DNA of 64,000 nucleotides from Chitinophaga pollutisoli (GCF_038396755.1 NZ_CP149822.1:5362001-5426000); one strand, 5' to 3'. Numbered from the stretch's first letter, positions 18,775 through 28,420 are shown. Program-made: numbers and translations. Notes: generated by a model from the sequence alone, not told the origin.

Positions 18775-21700
18775 ATGAAAAAAATCCGTACATGCATTTT
18801 ACCTGTACCTGAAGAGCGATTAAAAAAAATATTACTGCGTATGAAATTGACTTCCGTACTGCTGCTGGCTGCGTTTCTGCAGGTAAGCGCAAATGGATAT
18901 TCGCAGGAAAAGCTCAGTCTGGATTACGCGAACATCAACATCAGGAAGCTGTTGACGCTGGTAAGCAAAAAAAGCGATTATACTTTCCTTTACCGCAACG
19001 TAACCATCCCTGACAAAACAGTGAACATCCGCGTAAAAGATGCGTACGTCATGGATATCCTGCGGGAGACCCTGGCAGGAACCAACCTATCTTTTCGCCT
19101 TCTGTCGGGCAAGCTGATCGTGATCACGCCCGCCGGCGAAACCATACAGGCGCGCCCTGTAAAAGGGATCGTACTGTCAGAAGATGGTACCCCGCTCATC
19201 GGCGTGACTATTATGGTCAAAGGTACCACCAGAGGTACGCAGACCGATGCCGAAGGGCGCTTCAGCCTGGAAATCCCCGACAACGCCACGCTCATCGTTT
19301 CCTATATCGGCCACGAATCCCAGGAATTGCCTGCCGGATCGGGTGAAGGCGACTTGCGCATCGTACTGAAAAACGGCTCCAGCGGGCTGACGGAAGTAGT
19401 AGTTGTGGGATATGGCGCACAGAAAAAGATCAACCTCAGCGGCGCGGTAGACATGGTTTCCGGGAAGGAGTTGCAGAACCGCCCCATCAATAATATCGCC
19501 AATGGCCTGCAGGGGCTGTTGCCGAACCTGAACATCACCGTGGGCAACGGCCGCGTGACCTCCAATCCCTCGTTCAATGTGCGTGGTTATACCTCGCTTT
19601 CGGGTGGCGGGCCTTTCATCCTGGTCGATAACATCCCGGCAACGGGCGATGAACTGAACCGCCTCAACCCGGCCGATATTGAGAATATCACCGTGCTGAA
19701 AGACGCATCCGCCGCCGCGATTTACGGCGCCCGCGCCGCCTTCGGCGTGGTGCTCATCACCACCAAATCGGGTACTTCGGATAAGTTGTCCGTATCCGTC
19801 AACACCAATTACGCCCTGCGTAACCTGGGTGCGGTACCCGAGATTGTGACAGACCCGTACCTTACCATGGATTATAAACACCGCGCCGCCACACCGCTGT
19901 ACAACCTGTACCCGGACGCCGTGCGCGAATACGCAAAGAAACGCTCCGCCGATCCCTCGCTCCCCGCGGTGATCGTGGATCCCACCGATGCTACCAAATA
20001 CGCATACTATGGTACTACCGACTGGCTGCATGAAGCTTACCGGAACGCCGCTCCTGCCTCCACCACCAACTTCAGCGTTTCCAGGAAGAGCGACAAAGTG
20101 GCTTATTACCTTTCCGGCGAGTACTTCCGGTACGAAGGGCAGCTGAAGTATGGCAACGATATCATGAACCGTTACAACCTCCGCGCGAAAGTGAACTACC
20201 AGCTGAGCGACCGCATCAAGCTGGGGGCCAATACCACTTTTACAAGCCGGGATTACAACTCGCCCGTGTTCCTCGACGGCAACTTTTTCCATGAGTTGAA
20301 TCGCACGGCGGCGCTCTCCGTTCCCCGGAACCCTGACGGCAGCTGGACCAAGGACGGTGCATACCTTCTCGGCAGGCTGGAGGAAGGCGGCCGCACGAAG
20401 AGCTATATCAATGAGTATACCGCTACGCTGAACGGCGAGCTGAACATCATCAAAGACATGTGGGACCTGAAGGGCGACGCTACCATCCGCCGCACCAACA
20501 ATACCATCCATTCTTTCGATATATCGGTTCCCTACTATGACGGCCCCGGCCAGCCCGTGAAGTACTCGGGCGCCAATCCTTCCTACGCCACTACGGGCGC
20601 GGATGCCGCGCGATACAACGTATTCAACGTTTATACCGATTTCCATAAAACGATCGCGAAGAAGCATTATGTGCAGGCGCTTGCCGGCTACAACCAGGAA
20701 TACCGTTACGACGAGTCTGCCCGCGCTACGCGGCAGGGCCTCATCAGCACATCGCTGCCTACGCCGCAGCTGGCTACCGGAACCGTTACGCAGTCGCAGT
20801 CCATCGCCGATTGGGCGGTGCAGGGGCTGTTTTATCGCCTGAACTATATCTATGACGACAAGTACATCCTGGAACTGAATGGACGTTACGACGGTACATC
20901 GCGCTTCCCTTCCAAAGACCGCTGGGGCTTTTTTCCCTCCGTATCTGCGGGATGGGTGGTTACGGGAGAGCAGTTCTTCAAACCCATTGCACAACGCATC
21001 CGCCTTGATTACCTGAAATTCCGCGGGTCCTACGGTTCGCTGGGCAACCAGGCGATTTCGCAGCCGTACGCTTACATTCCCACGATGGCATCGGGCCAGA
21101 TCGGCCAGATCCTGGACGGCTCGCGCCCCATGATGGTGAACCAGCCCGGCGCCGTTTCCGCTTCGCTGACCTGGGAAAAGATCAAGACGCGCAACTTCGG
21201 CTTCAACATGGCCTGGCTGAACAACCGCCTGACCATCGACGCGGATATCTATACCCGCGAAACGGAAGGCATGCTCGTGAAATCCAAAACGCTGCCTTCC
21301 GTTTTCGGTACGGCAGAACCGAACCAGAACGGCGCTTCGCTGAAGACGAACGGTTGGGAGCTGAGCTTTAAATGGAGCGACCATGTGACCGTAAGCGGTT
21401 CCCCGCTGAACTATTCGGCCCGCTTCATCCTGGCCGACAGCCGCGCGTACATCACCAAATTCGACAACCCGACCCGCCTGATCGGCGACCGTTATGTAGG
21501 AGAGGAGCTGGGTGAGATCTGGGGCTTCACTTCGGCAGGGTTCTTCCAGTCGGAACAAGAGCTGCAGAAATGGGCCGACCAGACCGCGGTTGGCTCCGAT
21601 GACCAGAAACTCAAGTTCTATGTGGGCGACCTGAAGTTCGCTGATCGGAACGGCGACGGAAAAGTGGATTATGGCAAAAATACCGTAACCGACCCCGGCG

Positions 21701-22215
21701 ACCGCCACATTATCGGCAACAACCGCATGCGCCTGCCGTATAGCGTGGACCTGAGTGGCGACTGGAAAGGCTTCGATCTGCGGGTGTTCTTCCAGGGCAT
21801 CGGCAAGCGCGACTGGTACCCCAATCCCAGCAACCACTATTTCTGGGGCGTGTACGCACAACCCTGGACCAACGTGCAGGTGCACAACCTCGACGCCTGG
21901 ACGCCTGAAAACCCAAACGGCTACTTCCCCCGCCTGAAATCCTATATCGCCGAAGATGCGTCCGAATTGGGTGCCGCGCAAACCGGTTACCTCCAAAACG
22001 CGGCCTACCTGCGCCTGAAGAACATTACCGTAGGTTATACACTGCCCGGCAACTTCACCCGCAAAGCCCGGATCGAAAGACTGCGCTTTTACTTTAGCGC
22101 GGAAAATATCTGGACCAGATCGCACCTGAAAGCGAAAATCGATCCGGAAGGACTGGACGGTTCCGTGTATCCTTTCCAGCAAACCTATTCCGGCGGCCTG
22201 AACCTGAATTTTTAA
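18775..22215 (+). CDS. SusC-type TonB-dependent transporter with STN signalling domain
   Basis: 1146-residue outer-membrane transporter and signal transducer. The ATG at 18775 is preferred over one 39 bases upstream because it gives MKKIRTCILPVPEERLKKIL followed by the hydrophobic signal LTSVLLLAAFLQVSANGYSQ, the usual long leader of this group. After the signal come an STN (secretin/TonB short N-terminal) domain at about residues 47-120, a carboxypeptidase-like regulatory domain at about 132-205 (SEDGTPLIGVTIMVKGTTRG), the plug (LKDASAAAIYGARAAFGVVL) and a beta-barrel. The STN domain contacts FecR in the periplasm and so couples substrate binding to the ECF sigma factor. SusD follows 18 bases later. 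Confidence 0.94.
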   Translation: MKKIRTCILPVPEERLKKILLRMKLTSVLLLAAFLQVSANGYSQEKLSLDYANINIRKLLTLVSKKSDYTFLYRNVTIPDKTVNIRVKDAYVMDILRETLAGTNLSFRLLSGKLIVITPAGETIQARPVKGIVLSEDGTPLIGVTIMVKGTTRGTQTDAEGRFSLEIPDNATLIVSYIGHESQELPAGSGEGDLRIVLKNGSSGLTEVVVVGYGAQKKINLSGAVDMVSGKELQNRPINNIANGLQGLLPNLNITVGNGRVTSNPSFNVRGYTSLSGGGPFILVDNIPATGDELNRLNPADIENITVLKDASAAAIYGARAAFGVVLITTKSGTSDKLSVSVNTNYALRNLGAVPEIVTDPYLTMDYKHRAATPLYNLYPDAVREYAKKRSADPSLPAVIVDPTDATKYAYYGTTDWLHEAYRNAAPASTTNFSVSRKSDKVAYYLSGEYFRYEGQLKYGNDIMNRYNLRAKVNYQLSDRIKLGANTTFTSRDYNSPVFLDGNFFHELNRTAALSVPRNPDGSWTKDGAYLLGRLEEGGRTKSYINEYTATLNGELNIIKDMWDLKGDATIRRTNNTIHSFDISVPYYDGPGQPVKYSGANPSYATTGADAARYNVFNVYTDFHKTIAKKHYVQALAGYNQEYRYDESARATRQGLISTSLPTPQLATGTVTQSQSIADWAVQGLFYRLNYIYDDKYILELNGRYDGTSRFPSKDRWGFFPSVSAGWVVTGEQFFKPIAQRIRLDYLKFRGSYGSLGNQAISQPYAYIPTMASGQIGQILDGSRPMMVNQPGAVSASLTWEKIKTRNFGFNMAWLNNRLTIDADIYTRETEGMLVKSKTLPSVFGTAEPNQNGASLKTNGWELSFKWSDHVTVSGSPLNYSARFILADSRAYITKFDNPTRLIGDRYVGEELGEIWGFTSAGFFQSEQELQKWADQTAVGSDDQKLKFYVGDLKFADRNGDGKVDYGKNTVTDPGDRHIIGNNRMRLPYSVDLSGDWKGFDLRVFFQGIGKRDWYPNPSNHYFWGVYAQPWTNVQVHNLDAWTPENPNGYFPRLKSYIAEDASELGAAQTGYLQNAAYLRLKNITVGYTLPGNFTRKARIERLRFYFSAENIWTRSHLKAKIDPEGLDGSVYPFQQTYSGGLNLNF

Positions 22216-22233
22216 CGGATAAGCAAACAACAC

Positions 22234-24015
22234 ATGAAAAAGATCAAGCTGTATATATGTTTCGGATTGGTGACTGCGGCGGCGGTATCGTGCAAGAAGA
22301 ACTTCCTGGACCGCTTTCCGAAAACCGAAGTAACCAAAGAAGTGTTCTTCAATTCCCCGCAGGACCTCGAAACCTACACCAACGGGCTTTATGGCCAACT
22401 TGGCCCTTCGTACGACGATATCCAGTCCGACAATACGAGCAACTACCAGGCATCCATTTACGTGGATAATCTCGTGCGCGGCACGATAACCCCGGTAACG
22501 GTAGGTGGCTGGAACGATTGGGACCGCCTGCGCCGCATTAACTTCATGCTCGAAAATTCCGGAAAGGCACAGGGCGACGGTGCGGCCATCCGGCATTTTG
22601 TCGGTATCGGTAAATTTTTCAGGGCACTATTTTATTTCAACAAGCTGCGCGACTATTCCGACGTGCCCTGGTACGGCAAGACCCTGTCGAACGACGATCC
22701 GGACCTGTACAAAGGCCGCGATACCCGCGCCCTTATAGCAGACTCCATTCTGGCCGACCTGAACTATGCGGCAGCGCATATTAAGCCCGACGAGGGTAAC
22801 CGCACCCGGGTGAGCAAATGGGTGGCGCTGACCTTGCTGAGCCGTTTCGGCCTGTATGAAGGCACCTACCGGAAGTACCATCCGGAGCTGAATCTGTCCG
22901 CCGACCACAAGCGCTTCCTGGAACGTTCCGTATGGGCGTCCGAACAGATCATGGGCAGCAACCGGTTTGCCATTCACAATACAGGGAAGATCGGGGAGGA
23001 TTACCGTGCCCTGTTTTGCAGCGCCACGCTGAGTGGCGTGAAGGAAGTGATCATGTGGGAGGATAACCAGCAGACACTGGGCGCTTCCAACAATACGCAT
23101 ACCGTGTTGGGTTATCTCTGGGCGCTAAGCAACAGCCTGGCCGAAACATATCTTATGAAGGACGGTACGCCTTTCACCGCACAGCCCGGCTACGCCACCA
23201 AAACGTTGCTGGAGGTGCTGAAGGACCGTGATCCCCGTATGAATGAAACTTTCGCGTCGCCCGGGTTTTCACCGAACCTGGACGGGAAGCCGTACATCAC
23301 CAAGCCTACTATCGGCGGGTACGACCAGGTGAAATTCTATCCCCGTTTGCCATCGCAGCGCCAGGGATGGGATGCCAACTATACCGCCCTGCCGATCTTC
23401 CGCTACGCCGAAGTGTTGCTGAACCTCGCTGAGGCGAAGGCAGAGCTGGGAACGATCACGCTGGCCGATCTTAACAATACCGTGAACCTGCTGCGCGACC
23501 GCGTGGAAATGCCCGCCATGACTTTGGCGCCTGCGGCGGATCCCGTACTGGCGGCCCAATATCCGGGTGTGGCCAGCGGCCTGCTGCTGGAGCTGCGCCG
23601 GGAAAGAAGGGTAGAGCTGGCTTGTGAGGGCTTCCGCTATGCCGATCTGATGCGCTGGAAAGCTGGCGCCCGCCTCCAGGACGTACAGGGCGGCATGTAT
23701 GTGCCTGCGCTCGGTGCCATGGACGTAACGGGCGACGGTAACCCCGATATTGCCATCCTGGCCTCTCCGAACGACGAGTCCCCCATCGCAGGTCTGCCGG
23801 AAGATGTGAAGAAGAACCTCACGAAATTCCACCTCAAAGATGCCGCCGGGAAGGATAACAACTTCTTCCTCTCCGAGGGCACCAAAGGCCGCATCCTGTT
23901 CACTGTAGACCGCGACCAGCCGCGGACATTCACCGAGCCCAAATTTTACTATAAACCCGTTCCCCAGCAACAGACGGTGCTGAACCCTGCGCTGAAACAA
24001 ATATTCGGTTGGTAA
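22234..24015 (+). CDS. SusD/RagB-family surface lipoprotein
   Basis: 593-residue partner of the STN-SusC. The lipoprotein signal ends at Cys20 (LVTAAAVSC), followed by KKNFLDRFPKTEVTKEVFFN, the standard SusD opening. The helical TPR-like region (VGIGKFFRALFYFNKLRDYSDVPW written across residues about 125-150) and the C-terminal RagB region (FRYAEVLLNLAEAKAELG, LRRERRVELACEGFRYADLM) are intact. It is longer than average, with an insert near 490-540 (DVTGDGNPDIAILASPNDES). A terminator follows 21 bases after the stop, so the regulated operon is fecR-susC-susD. Confidence 0.93.
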   Translation: MKKIKLYICFGLVTAAAVSCKKNFLDRFPKTEVTKEVFFNSPQDLETYTNGLYGQLGPSYDDIQSDNTSNYQASIYVDNLVRGTITPVTVGGWNDWDRLRRINFMLENSGKAQGDGAAIRHFVGIGKFFRALFYFNKLRDYSDVPWYGKTLSNDDPDLYKGRDTRALIADSILADLNYAAAHIKPDEGNRTRVSKWVALTLLSRFGLYEGTYRKYHPELNLSADHKRFLERSVWASEQIMGSNRFAIHNTGKIGEDYRALFCSATLSGVKEVIMWEDNQQTLGASNNTHTVLGYLWALSNSLAETYLMKDGTPFTAQPGYATKTLLEVLKDRDPRMNETFASPGFSPNLDGKPYITKPTIGGYDQVKFYPRLPSQRQGWDANYTALPIFRYAEVLLNLAEAKAELGTITLADLNNTVNLLRDRVEMPAMTLAPAADPVLAAQYPGVASGLLLELRRERRVELACEGFRYADLMRWKAGARLQDVQGGMYVPALGAMDVTGDGNPDIAILASPNDESPIAGLPEDVKKNLTKFHLKDAAGKDNNFFLSEGTKGRILFTVDRDQPRTFTEPKFYYKPVPQQQTVLNPALKQIFGW

Positions 24016-24036
24016 AGGAAAGGAACCGATAACCCT

Positions 24037-24070
24037 AAGCTACCGGCCTCCGTGCCGGTAGCTTCCCTTT
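24037..24070 (+). terminator. Intrinsic terminator after the STN-SusC operon
   Basis: Perfect 10-bp stem (AAGCTACCGG / CCGGTAGCTT) around an 8-nt loop, followed by a short CCCTTT tract, 21 bases after the susD stop. Confidence 0.75.
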
Positions 24071-24154
24071 CCGTTGACCGGTGTTACACCTGGCTTTTCT
24101 GCTGCTTTGCGTGGGCTGTTCCTTCATTTTCTCACCTCGGGTAAATTAAAACCC

Positions 24155-24550
24155 ATGAAAAAGATCCTTCTTTTTACCCTGTTTGCGTCCATAGCATTAT
24201 TGCCCAATATAAATATCTCCCAGGCCCACGCCGCCGTATCGAAGGCCTTCTGTATGATTTCCGGCTTCAAAACCTGGGATGATTACCCGCATACACCTGC
24301 ACCGGCCAGCTATACCGTGAACCTCACCACCGGCGGTACCGCCACGATGGTAGTATACGGTGACCCGCTGGACCCGGATTACATCACGGTAGACGGGTAC
24401 GTGATGAGTGTGAGCCATACGAACCATTCCTTCGACGGGATGGAAACGATCGAAGAATGGACCGGCACTGTGAATGGTACGCCCATGCGCTACCGAGCGA
24501 GACAAATTTATTCCTACCTGACTCTCCAGGGCTGGTACGGTAACCTCTAA
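24155..24550 (+). CDS. Small secreted protein of unknown function
   Basis: 131-residue protein. The ATG at 24155 opens a clear signal peptide (KKILLFTLFASIALLPNIN, cleavage probably after the AHA at about residue 27). The mature part is about 100 residues and predicted mostly beta (YTVNLTTGGTATMVVYGDPL), with one Cys near its start. I do not recognise the family. The gene stands alone between two terminators, so it is a single-gene unit. Confidence 0.6.
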   Translation: MKKILLFTLFASIALLPNINISQAHAAVSKAFCMISGFKTWDDYPHTPAPASYTVNLTTGGTATMVVYGDPLDPDYITVDGYVMSVSHTNHSFDGMETIEEWTGTVNGTPMRYRARQIYSYLTLQGWYGNL

Positions 24551-24588
24551 AAAACATCACCTGCGCAAAGCAAATCCCCGACAATGCA

Positions 24589-24620
24589 ACGGGCGCCAGT
24601 TATACCGGTGCCCGTTTTTT
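24589..24620 (+). terminator. Intrinsic terminator
   Basis: Stem ACGGGCGCC / GGTGCCCGT (8 of 9 paired) with a 9-nt loop, followed by a run of Ts. It ends the small secreted-protein gene. The 224 bases from here to the next ATG hold no gene I can support. Confidence 0.8.
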
Positions 24621-24844
24621 ATTGTATGCCGGGATATGCTTATATGATGGGGTTGGTGTTAAATATAGGGTAGTAGCGAACAAGTTAAAATTATCGGTTG
24701 TAAAAAAATGGCGGCCTGACGGAAACCATTCGTTGACCGGATCCTGTATTCGGTTGCCGGAATTCGTGTTCAAGTTCCTGGAAAACAACGGGCTGCGTAG
24801 ATTGGACCGCAATAGAAATCTTTTTCACATTTAAATCGAATCCA

Positions 24845-25666
24845 ATGAGCAAGATCACTTTAAGAGACGGAACGAAAATGTTTTACAAGGATTGGGGAAC
24901 CGGCCAGCCGATCGTGTTCCACCACGGATGGCCGCTGTCGGCCGACGACTGGGACGTGCAGATGTTTTTCTTCCTGGAACAGGGATACCGGGTGATAGCG
25001 CACGACAGGCGCGGGCATGGGCGCTCCGGGCAGTCGGCCGGCGGCCACGACATGGACACTTACGCCGAAGACGTGCACGAACTGGCGAAGCACCTCGACC
25101 TGAAGGATGCGATCCATGTGGGGCATTCCACCGGCGGCGGAGAAGTGATCCGGTATGCGCATAAATTCGGGAAAGGCCGCGTGGCAAGGGCCGTACTCAT
25201 CAGCGCTGTGCCGCCCGTGATGGTAAAATCCGACAGCAACCCCGGCGGCGTGGATATCTCGGTGTTCGACGATATACGGAACAATACGGCCAAACACCGC
25301 GCACAATTCTACCAGGACATCACCTTTCCCTTCTATGGCTACAACCGCGAAGGCGCGAAAGTATCCAAAGGCATCCAGGACTACTGGTGGCGCCAGGGGA
25401 TGATGGGCTCCATCAAAGCGCACTACGATTGCATCAAGGCGTTCTCCGAAACGGATTTCACGGAAGACCTGAAAGGCGTGGACATCCCGGTGCTGATCAT
25501 GCACGGGGAAGACGACCAGATCGTGCCGTACGAAAACGCTGCGCCCAAATCCGCCAAACTCGCGAAAAAGGGCACGCTGATATCTTATCCGGGCTTCCCG
25601 CACGGGATGCCGACCACGGAACATGAGACAATCAATAAAGACCTGTTGAACTGGCTGAAATCATAA
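24845..25666 (+). CDS. Alpha/beta hydrolase, non-heme chloroperoxidase-like
   Basis: 273-residue cytoplasmic alpha/beta hydrolase with no signal peptide. The layout matches cofactor-free haloperoxidases and esterases: N-terminal TLRDGTKMFYKDWGTGQPIV, the oxyanion segment HHGWPLSADDWD, HDRRGHGRSGQ, the nucleophile elbow G93-H-S95-T-G-G, the acid D224 in HGEDDQIVPY, and H253 in YPGFPHGMPTTE. Such enzymes hydrolyse esters and can peroxidise halides in vitro; the natural substrate is unknown. Length is normal. It is a single gene, closed by its own terminator. Confidence 0.88.
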   Translation: MSKITLRDGTKMFYKDWGTGQPIVFHHGWPLSADDWDVQMFFFLEQGYRVIAHDRRGHGRSGQSAGGHDMDTYAEDVHELAKHLDLKDAIHVGHSTGGGEVIRYAHKFGKGRVARAVLISAVPPVMVKSDSNPGGVDISVFDDIRNNTAKHRAQFYQDITFPFYGYNREGAKVSKGIQDYWWRQGMMGSIKAHYDCIKAFSETDFTEDLKGVDIPVLIMHGEDDQIVPYENAAPKSAKLAKKGTLISYPGFPHGMPTTEHETINKDLLNWLKS

Positions 25667-25700
25667 ACTGGATATACATTTGAGTGTTTTAGAGAAAGGA

Positions 25701-25725
25701 AACCTGCAGCACTGCAGGTTTTTTT
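25701..25725 (+). terminator. Intrinsic terminator
   Basis: Perfect stem AACCTGCAG / CTGCAGGTT with a 2-base centre, followed by seven Ts, 35 bases after the hydrolase stop. A textbook Rho-independent site. Confidence 0.9.
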
Positions 25726-25863
25726 ATGCCAGGCCGGTATAGGTGAAGACCTAAATTATGCCATTGTTTCGTCAATTCGTTTCAATATTTCGCCGGATCG
25801 TTTCCGGGGGTGGAAATTGGCGGAGGGATGTCTATTTTAATATAAAATATTTCCACGTACGAT

Positions 25864-27546
25864 ATGAAAAACACGACCTGGTTAATGCTGGCGGGCCTTG
25901 CGCTGGCGTCCTGCGCCGGCAGCCGGAAAGGCAACAAAGGGGCGAAGAAAGACGAGCGGCCCAATATCGTCCTCATCCTTGCGGACGACCTCGGGTATTC
26001 CGACCTGGGCTGCTACGGCGGTGAAATCCATACCCCGAACCTCGATTTCCTCGCCAGTAACGGCCTGCGCTTTACCCGGTTTTACAACACTTCCCGCTGC
26101 TGCCCCACGCGCGCTTCCCTGCTGACGGGCCTCTATAACCAGCAGGCAGGCATAGGGGAAATGACGGCCGCCCGCAAGGAGCCCGGCTACCGCGGCGCCC
26201 TCGGCACCAATACCGTCACACTCGCGGAAGTGCTTCGCAGCGCGGGATACCGGACGGCTATGTCGGGCAAATGGCATGTGTCCAACACCATCGAACAACC
26301 TACGCGGGAAGCGCAGTTGCAATGGCTGAACCACCAGGCTTCGCATCCTTACTTTTCACCCGTTGAACAATACCCCGTAAACCGCGGGTTCGAAAAATAC
26401 TTCGGCAACATCTTTGGCGTGGTGGACTTCTTCGACCCCTTCAGCCTTGTGAACGGCACCGAGCCGGTGGAAACCGTTCCAGAGGGCTATTATCATACCG
26501 ACGCCATCAACGATTCCGCTGTGGCGTATATCCGGGAGTTCGGGCGGGAAGGGAAGCCTTTTTTCCTCTATGTAGCTCACACCGCGCCGCACTGGCCCCT
26601 GCAGGCGCCGCCGGAGGAAATCGCCAAATATGAAAATATCTACACGGCGGGGTGGGACGCCATCCGTGAAGCGCGGTACCAACGCATGGCCGAAAAGGGG
26701 ATCATCGATCCGAATACGACACCGCTTCCGCCGCGTACCGGCAACAAGCTAAACTGGGACAATAACCCCGACAAAGCCTGGGACGCCCGCGCCATGGCTG
26801 TTCATGCCGCGATGGTGGACCGGATGGACCAGGGCATCGGCCGCATCCTGCAGGCGCTGAAGGCATCCGGGGAACTGGAGAACACGCTCATCGTGTTCCT
26901 GAGCGACAACGGCGCCAGTCCAGAAAACTGCATGCGTTATGGCCCTGGGTTCGACCGTCCCGGCCAGACCCGCGACGGCCGCACCATCCATTACCCGGTC
27001 GGGAAGGATGTGATGCCCGGTGCGCAGACGAGTTTTGCGTCCATCGGAGAGCGCTGGGCGAATGTGGCGAATACGCCTTACCAGTTCGCCAAGGCGCAGT
27101 CGTACGAAGGCGGGGTGCGTACGCCGATGATCGCGTGGTGGCCGAAGGGCATCCGGCAGAAAGGTGGATTCTCCGGTCAGGTGGGCCATGTCATGGATTT
27201 TATGCCTACTTTTCTCGAACTGGCAGGGGCGGAGTATCCTTCATCCTACAAGGGCCATCCTATCCTCCCGTATACCGGCATCAGCCTCAAACCTGCTTTG
27301 GAAGGAAAAGGGGATGTAGACCGGACGCTGTTCAACGAACATTTCGGCGCCCGGTTTGCGCGCAACGGGGAATGGAAGCTGGTGTCGCTCTCGGGCGACA
27401 GCACCTGGCGGCTCTACCGCATCCGGGAAGATGAATCGGAGATGAACGACCTCGCCGCCCGGCACCCCGAAGTGGTGGCGCGGCTATCTGCCCAATGGCG
27501 CCAATGGGCGCAAACGCACCAGGTGTTCCCTATGCCGGGGAAGTGA
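25864..27546 (+). CDS. Formylglycine-type arylsulfatase (sulfatase family S1)
   Basis: 560-residue exported lipoprotein sulfatase (LALASC, Cys17). The N-terminal metal site is RPNIVLILADDLGYSDLGCY (D41, D42). The sulfatase signature C79-C80-P81-T82-R83-A-S-L-L-T-G has Cys79 in the position converted to formylglycine, so maturation would need an anaerobic-type sulfatase-maturating enzyme encoded elsewhere. Further motifs are SGKWHVS, FFLYVAHTAPHWPLQAP and IVFLSDNGASPENC. Length and order match arylsulfatases that act on sulfated glycans or aryl sulfates. The substrate is not clear, and no carbohydrate operon adjoins it directly. Confidence 0.92.
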   Translation: MKNTTWLMLAGLALASCAGSRKGNKGAKKDERPNIVLILADDLGYSDLGCYGGEIHTPNLDFLASNGLRFTRFYNTSRCCPTRASLLTGLYNQQAGIGEMTAARKEPGYRGALGTNTVTLAEVLRSAGYRTAMSGKWHVSNTIEQPTREAQLQWLNHQASHPYFSPVEQYPVNRGFEKYFGNIFGVVDFFDPFSLVNGTEPVETVPEGYYHTDAINDSAVAYIREFGREGKPFFLYVAHTAPHWPLQAPPEEIAKYENIYTAGWDAIREARYQRMAEKGIIDPNTTPLPPRTGNKLNWDNNPDKAWDARAMAVHAAMVDRMDQGIGRILQALKASGELENTLIVFLSDNGASPENCMRYGPGFDRPGQTRDGRTIHYPVGKDVMPGAQTSFASIGERWANVANTPYQFAKAQSYEGGVRTPMIAWWPKGIRQKGGFSGQVGHVMDFMPTFLELAGAEYPSSYKGHPILPYTGISLKPALEGKGDVDRTLFNEHFGARFARNGEWKLVSLSGDSTWRLYRIREDESEMNDLAARHPEVVARLSAQWRQWAQTHQVFPMPGK

Positions 27547-27686
27547 TATAACGTACATCTATCCTGCAACAATTCCCGCCTGATAATCAGCGTGTATGGA
27601 CGCCGGCGACTGACTTGACCTTCTTTTACTGCCGATTTATTTTTAGTTTGCTCGAAGGAAGGACGACACCGGCATTGCAATAAACC

Positions 27687-27800
27687 GTACAACATAATGA
27701 CCAACAATTGTTCCGGCTTTTGAGGGCCGGCGATGAAACCGCGGCGGTGGACCTTTACGGGAGATATTTGGAGCAAATCCGCGAAAAATCAAGTAAACAG
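27687..27800 (+). pseudogene. Possible remnant of an ECF sigma factor N-terminus
   Basis: In the 305-base gap between the sulfatase and the next gene, one frame reads HNDQQLFRLLRAGDETAAVD followed by LYGRYLEQIREK. This closely matches the first 30 residues of Bacteroidota ECF sigma factors (LLxxGDExAFxxLYxRY). The in-frame stop at 27681-27683 comes before any ATG, and the similarity ends after about 35 codons, where the sequence runs into the 3' end of the opposite-strand gene. It reads as a leftover piece rather than a working gene. Chance similarity cannot be excluded by eye. Confidence 0.4.
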
Positions 27801-27851
27801 GAAAAATACCATTGTGAATGGCCGTTTCCGGAAGGAGTCGGCCATTGCCGT

Positions 27852-28376
27852 TTACTGACGGATGCGCCGCGCATTGATCAGCGCACTGGTGATCCGCAGC
27901 CGGTTGTATTGCTGCAAAACGATCGCGGCGAAGTTGAAGATGCCATTGGAGATAGTAACGAGCAACCCCGCTATCCAGTATCCGTTTGCACAAGCGTGCA
28001 GGGCTGTCAGCAGGAAAAAGACCCCGCAAATCCAGTGGAATTTCTCGTACATCCGGATCGTGGAGAGGTATTTTTCCGCGCCCTCCAGGTTGCCGATGGT
28101 GCTGCCGGCGCTGTGTGTGGCTGCTTTGGCCCAATCGCCGTCCTGCGTGAGTTTACGGAAAGTTTTGGCGCCCAGGCGCTCGAAGCCTCTTCGGGTTTTG
28201 GCGAGCTGCATCCGGCGGAGCAGTGGGTCGGGGAAGAAGGCGGGGATGAGGGAAATTCCGAGGATAATCCATGACCAGGCTCCCCATCCGGCCGCATACC
28301 AATACCAGAGTACCGGCGTGAAACACACGATGGTCCAGAAGAAATTGATGAACTGGTTGATGGCGCGGGTTTTCAT
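27852..28376 (-). CDS. Four-helix membrane protein of unknown function
   Basis: 174 residues, taking the ATG at 28376 (MKTRAINQFINFFWTIVCFT). Two hydrophobic segments lie near the N-terminus (FINFFWTIVCFTPVLWYWYA, WSWIILGISLIPAFF) and two near the C-terminus (WICGVFFLLTALHACANGYW, LLVTISNGIFNFAAIVLQQY). The polar middle (FERLGAKTFRKLTQDGDW ... KYLSTIRMYEKFHW) recalls small membrane acyltransferase-like proteins of the CrtO (glycosyl-diaponeurosporenoate acyltransferase) group. That match is by eye and weak, so I leave the function open. It is a lone gene separated by a terminator from the SusCD operon upstream on its strand. Confidence 0.65.
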   Translation of the reverse strand: MKTRAINQFINFFWTIVCFTPVLWYWYAAGWGAWSWIILGISLIPAFFPDPLLRRMQLAKTRRGFERLGAKTFRKLTQDGDWAKAATHSAGSTIGNLEGAEKYLSTIRMYEKFHWICGVFFLLTALHACANGYWIAGLLVTISNGIFNFAAIVLQQYNRLRITSALINARRIRQ

Positions 28377-28420
28377 AACGGGGGAGGAATTCCTGGCAGG
28401 AAGATACATATTAAAATCAA

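Noticed and set aside
19177..22596. 1139-codon open frame on the minus strand across the STN-SusC gene, and similar long antisense frames at 240-1811, 4137-6287, 10884-12329 and 13100-14191
   Set aside because: They mirror strongly coding genes on the other strand; the G/C-rich third positions remove stops on the opposite strand. Their translations show no family motifs and no sensible starts.
24622..24834. 70-codon ORF before the alpha/beta hydrolase
   Set aside because: No coding bias, no signal peptide and no recognisable motif; it fills an AT-rich leader region.
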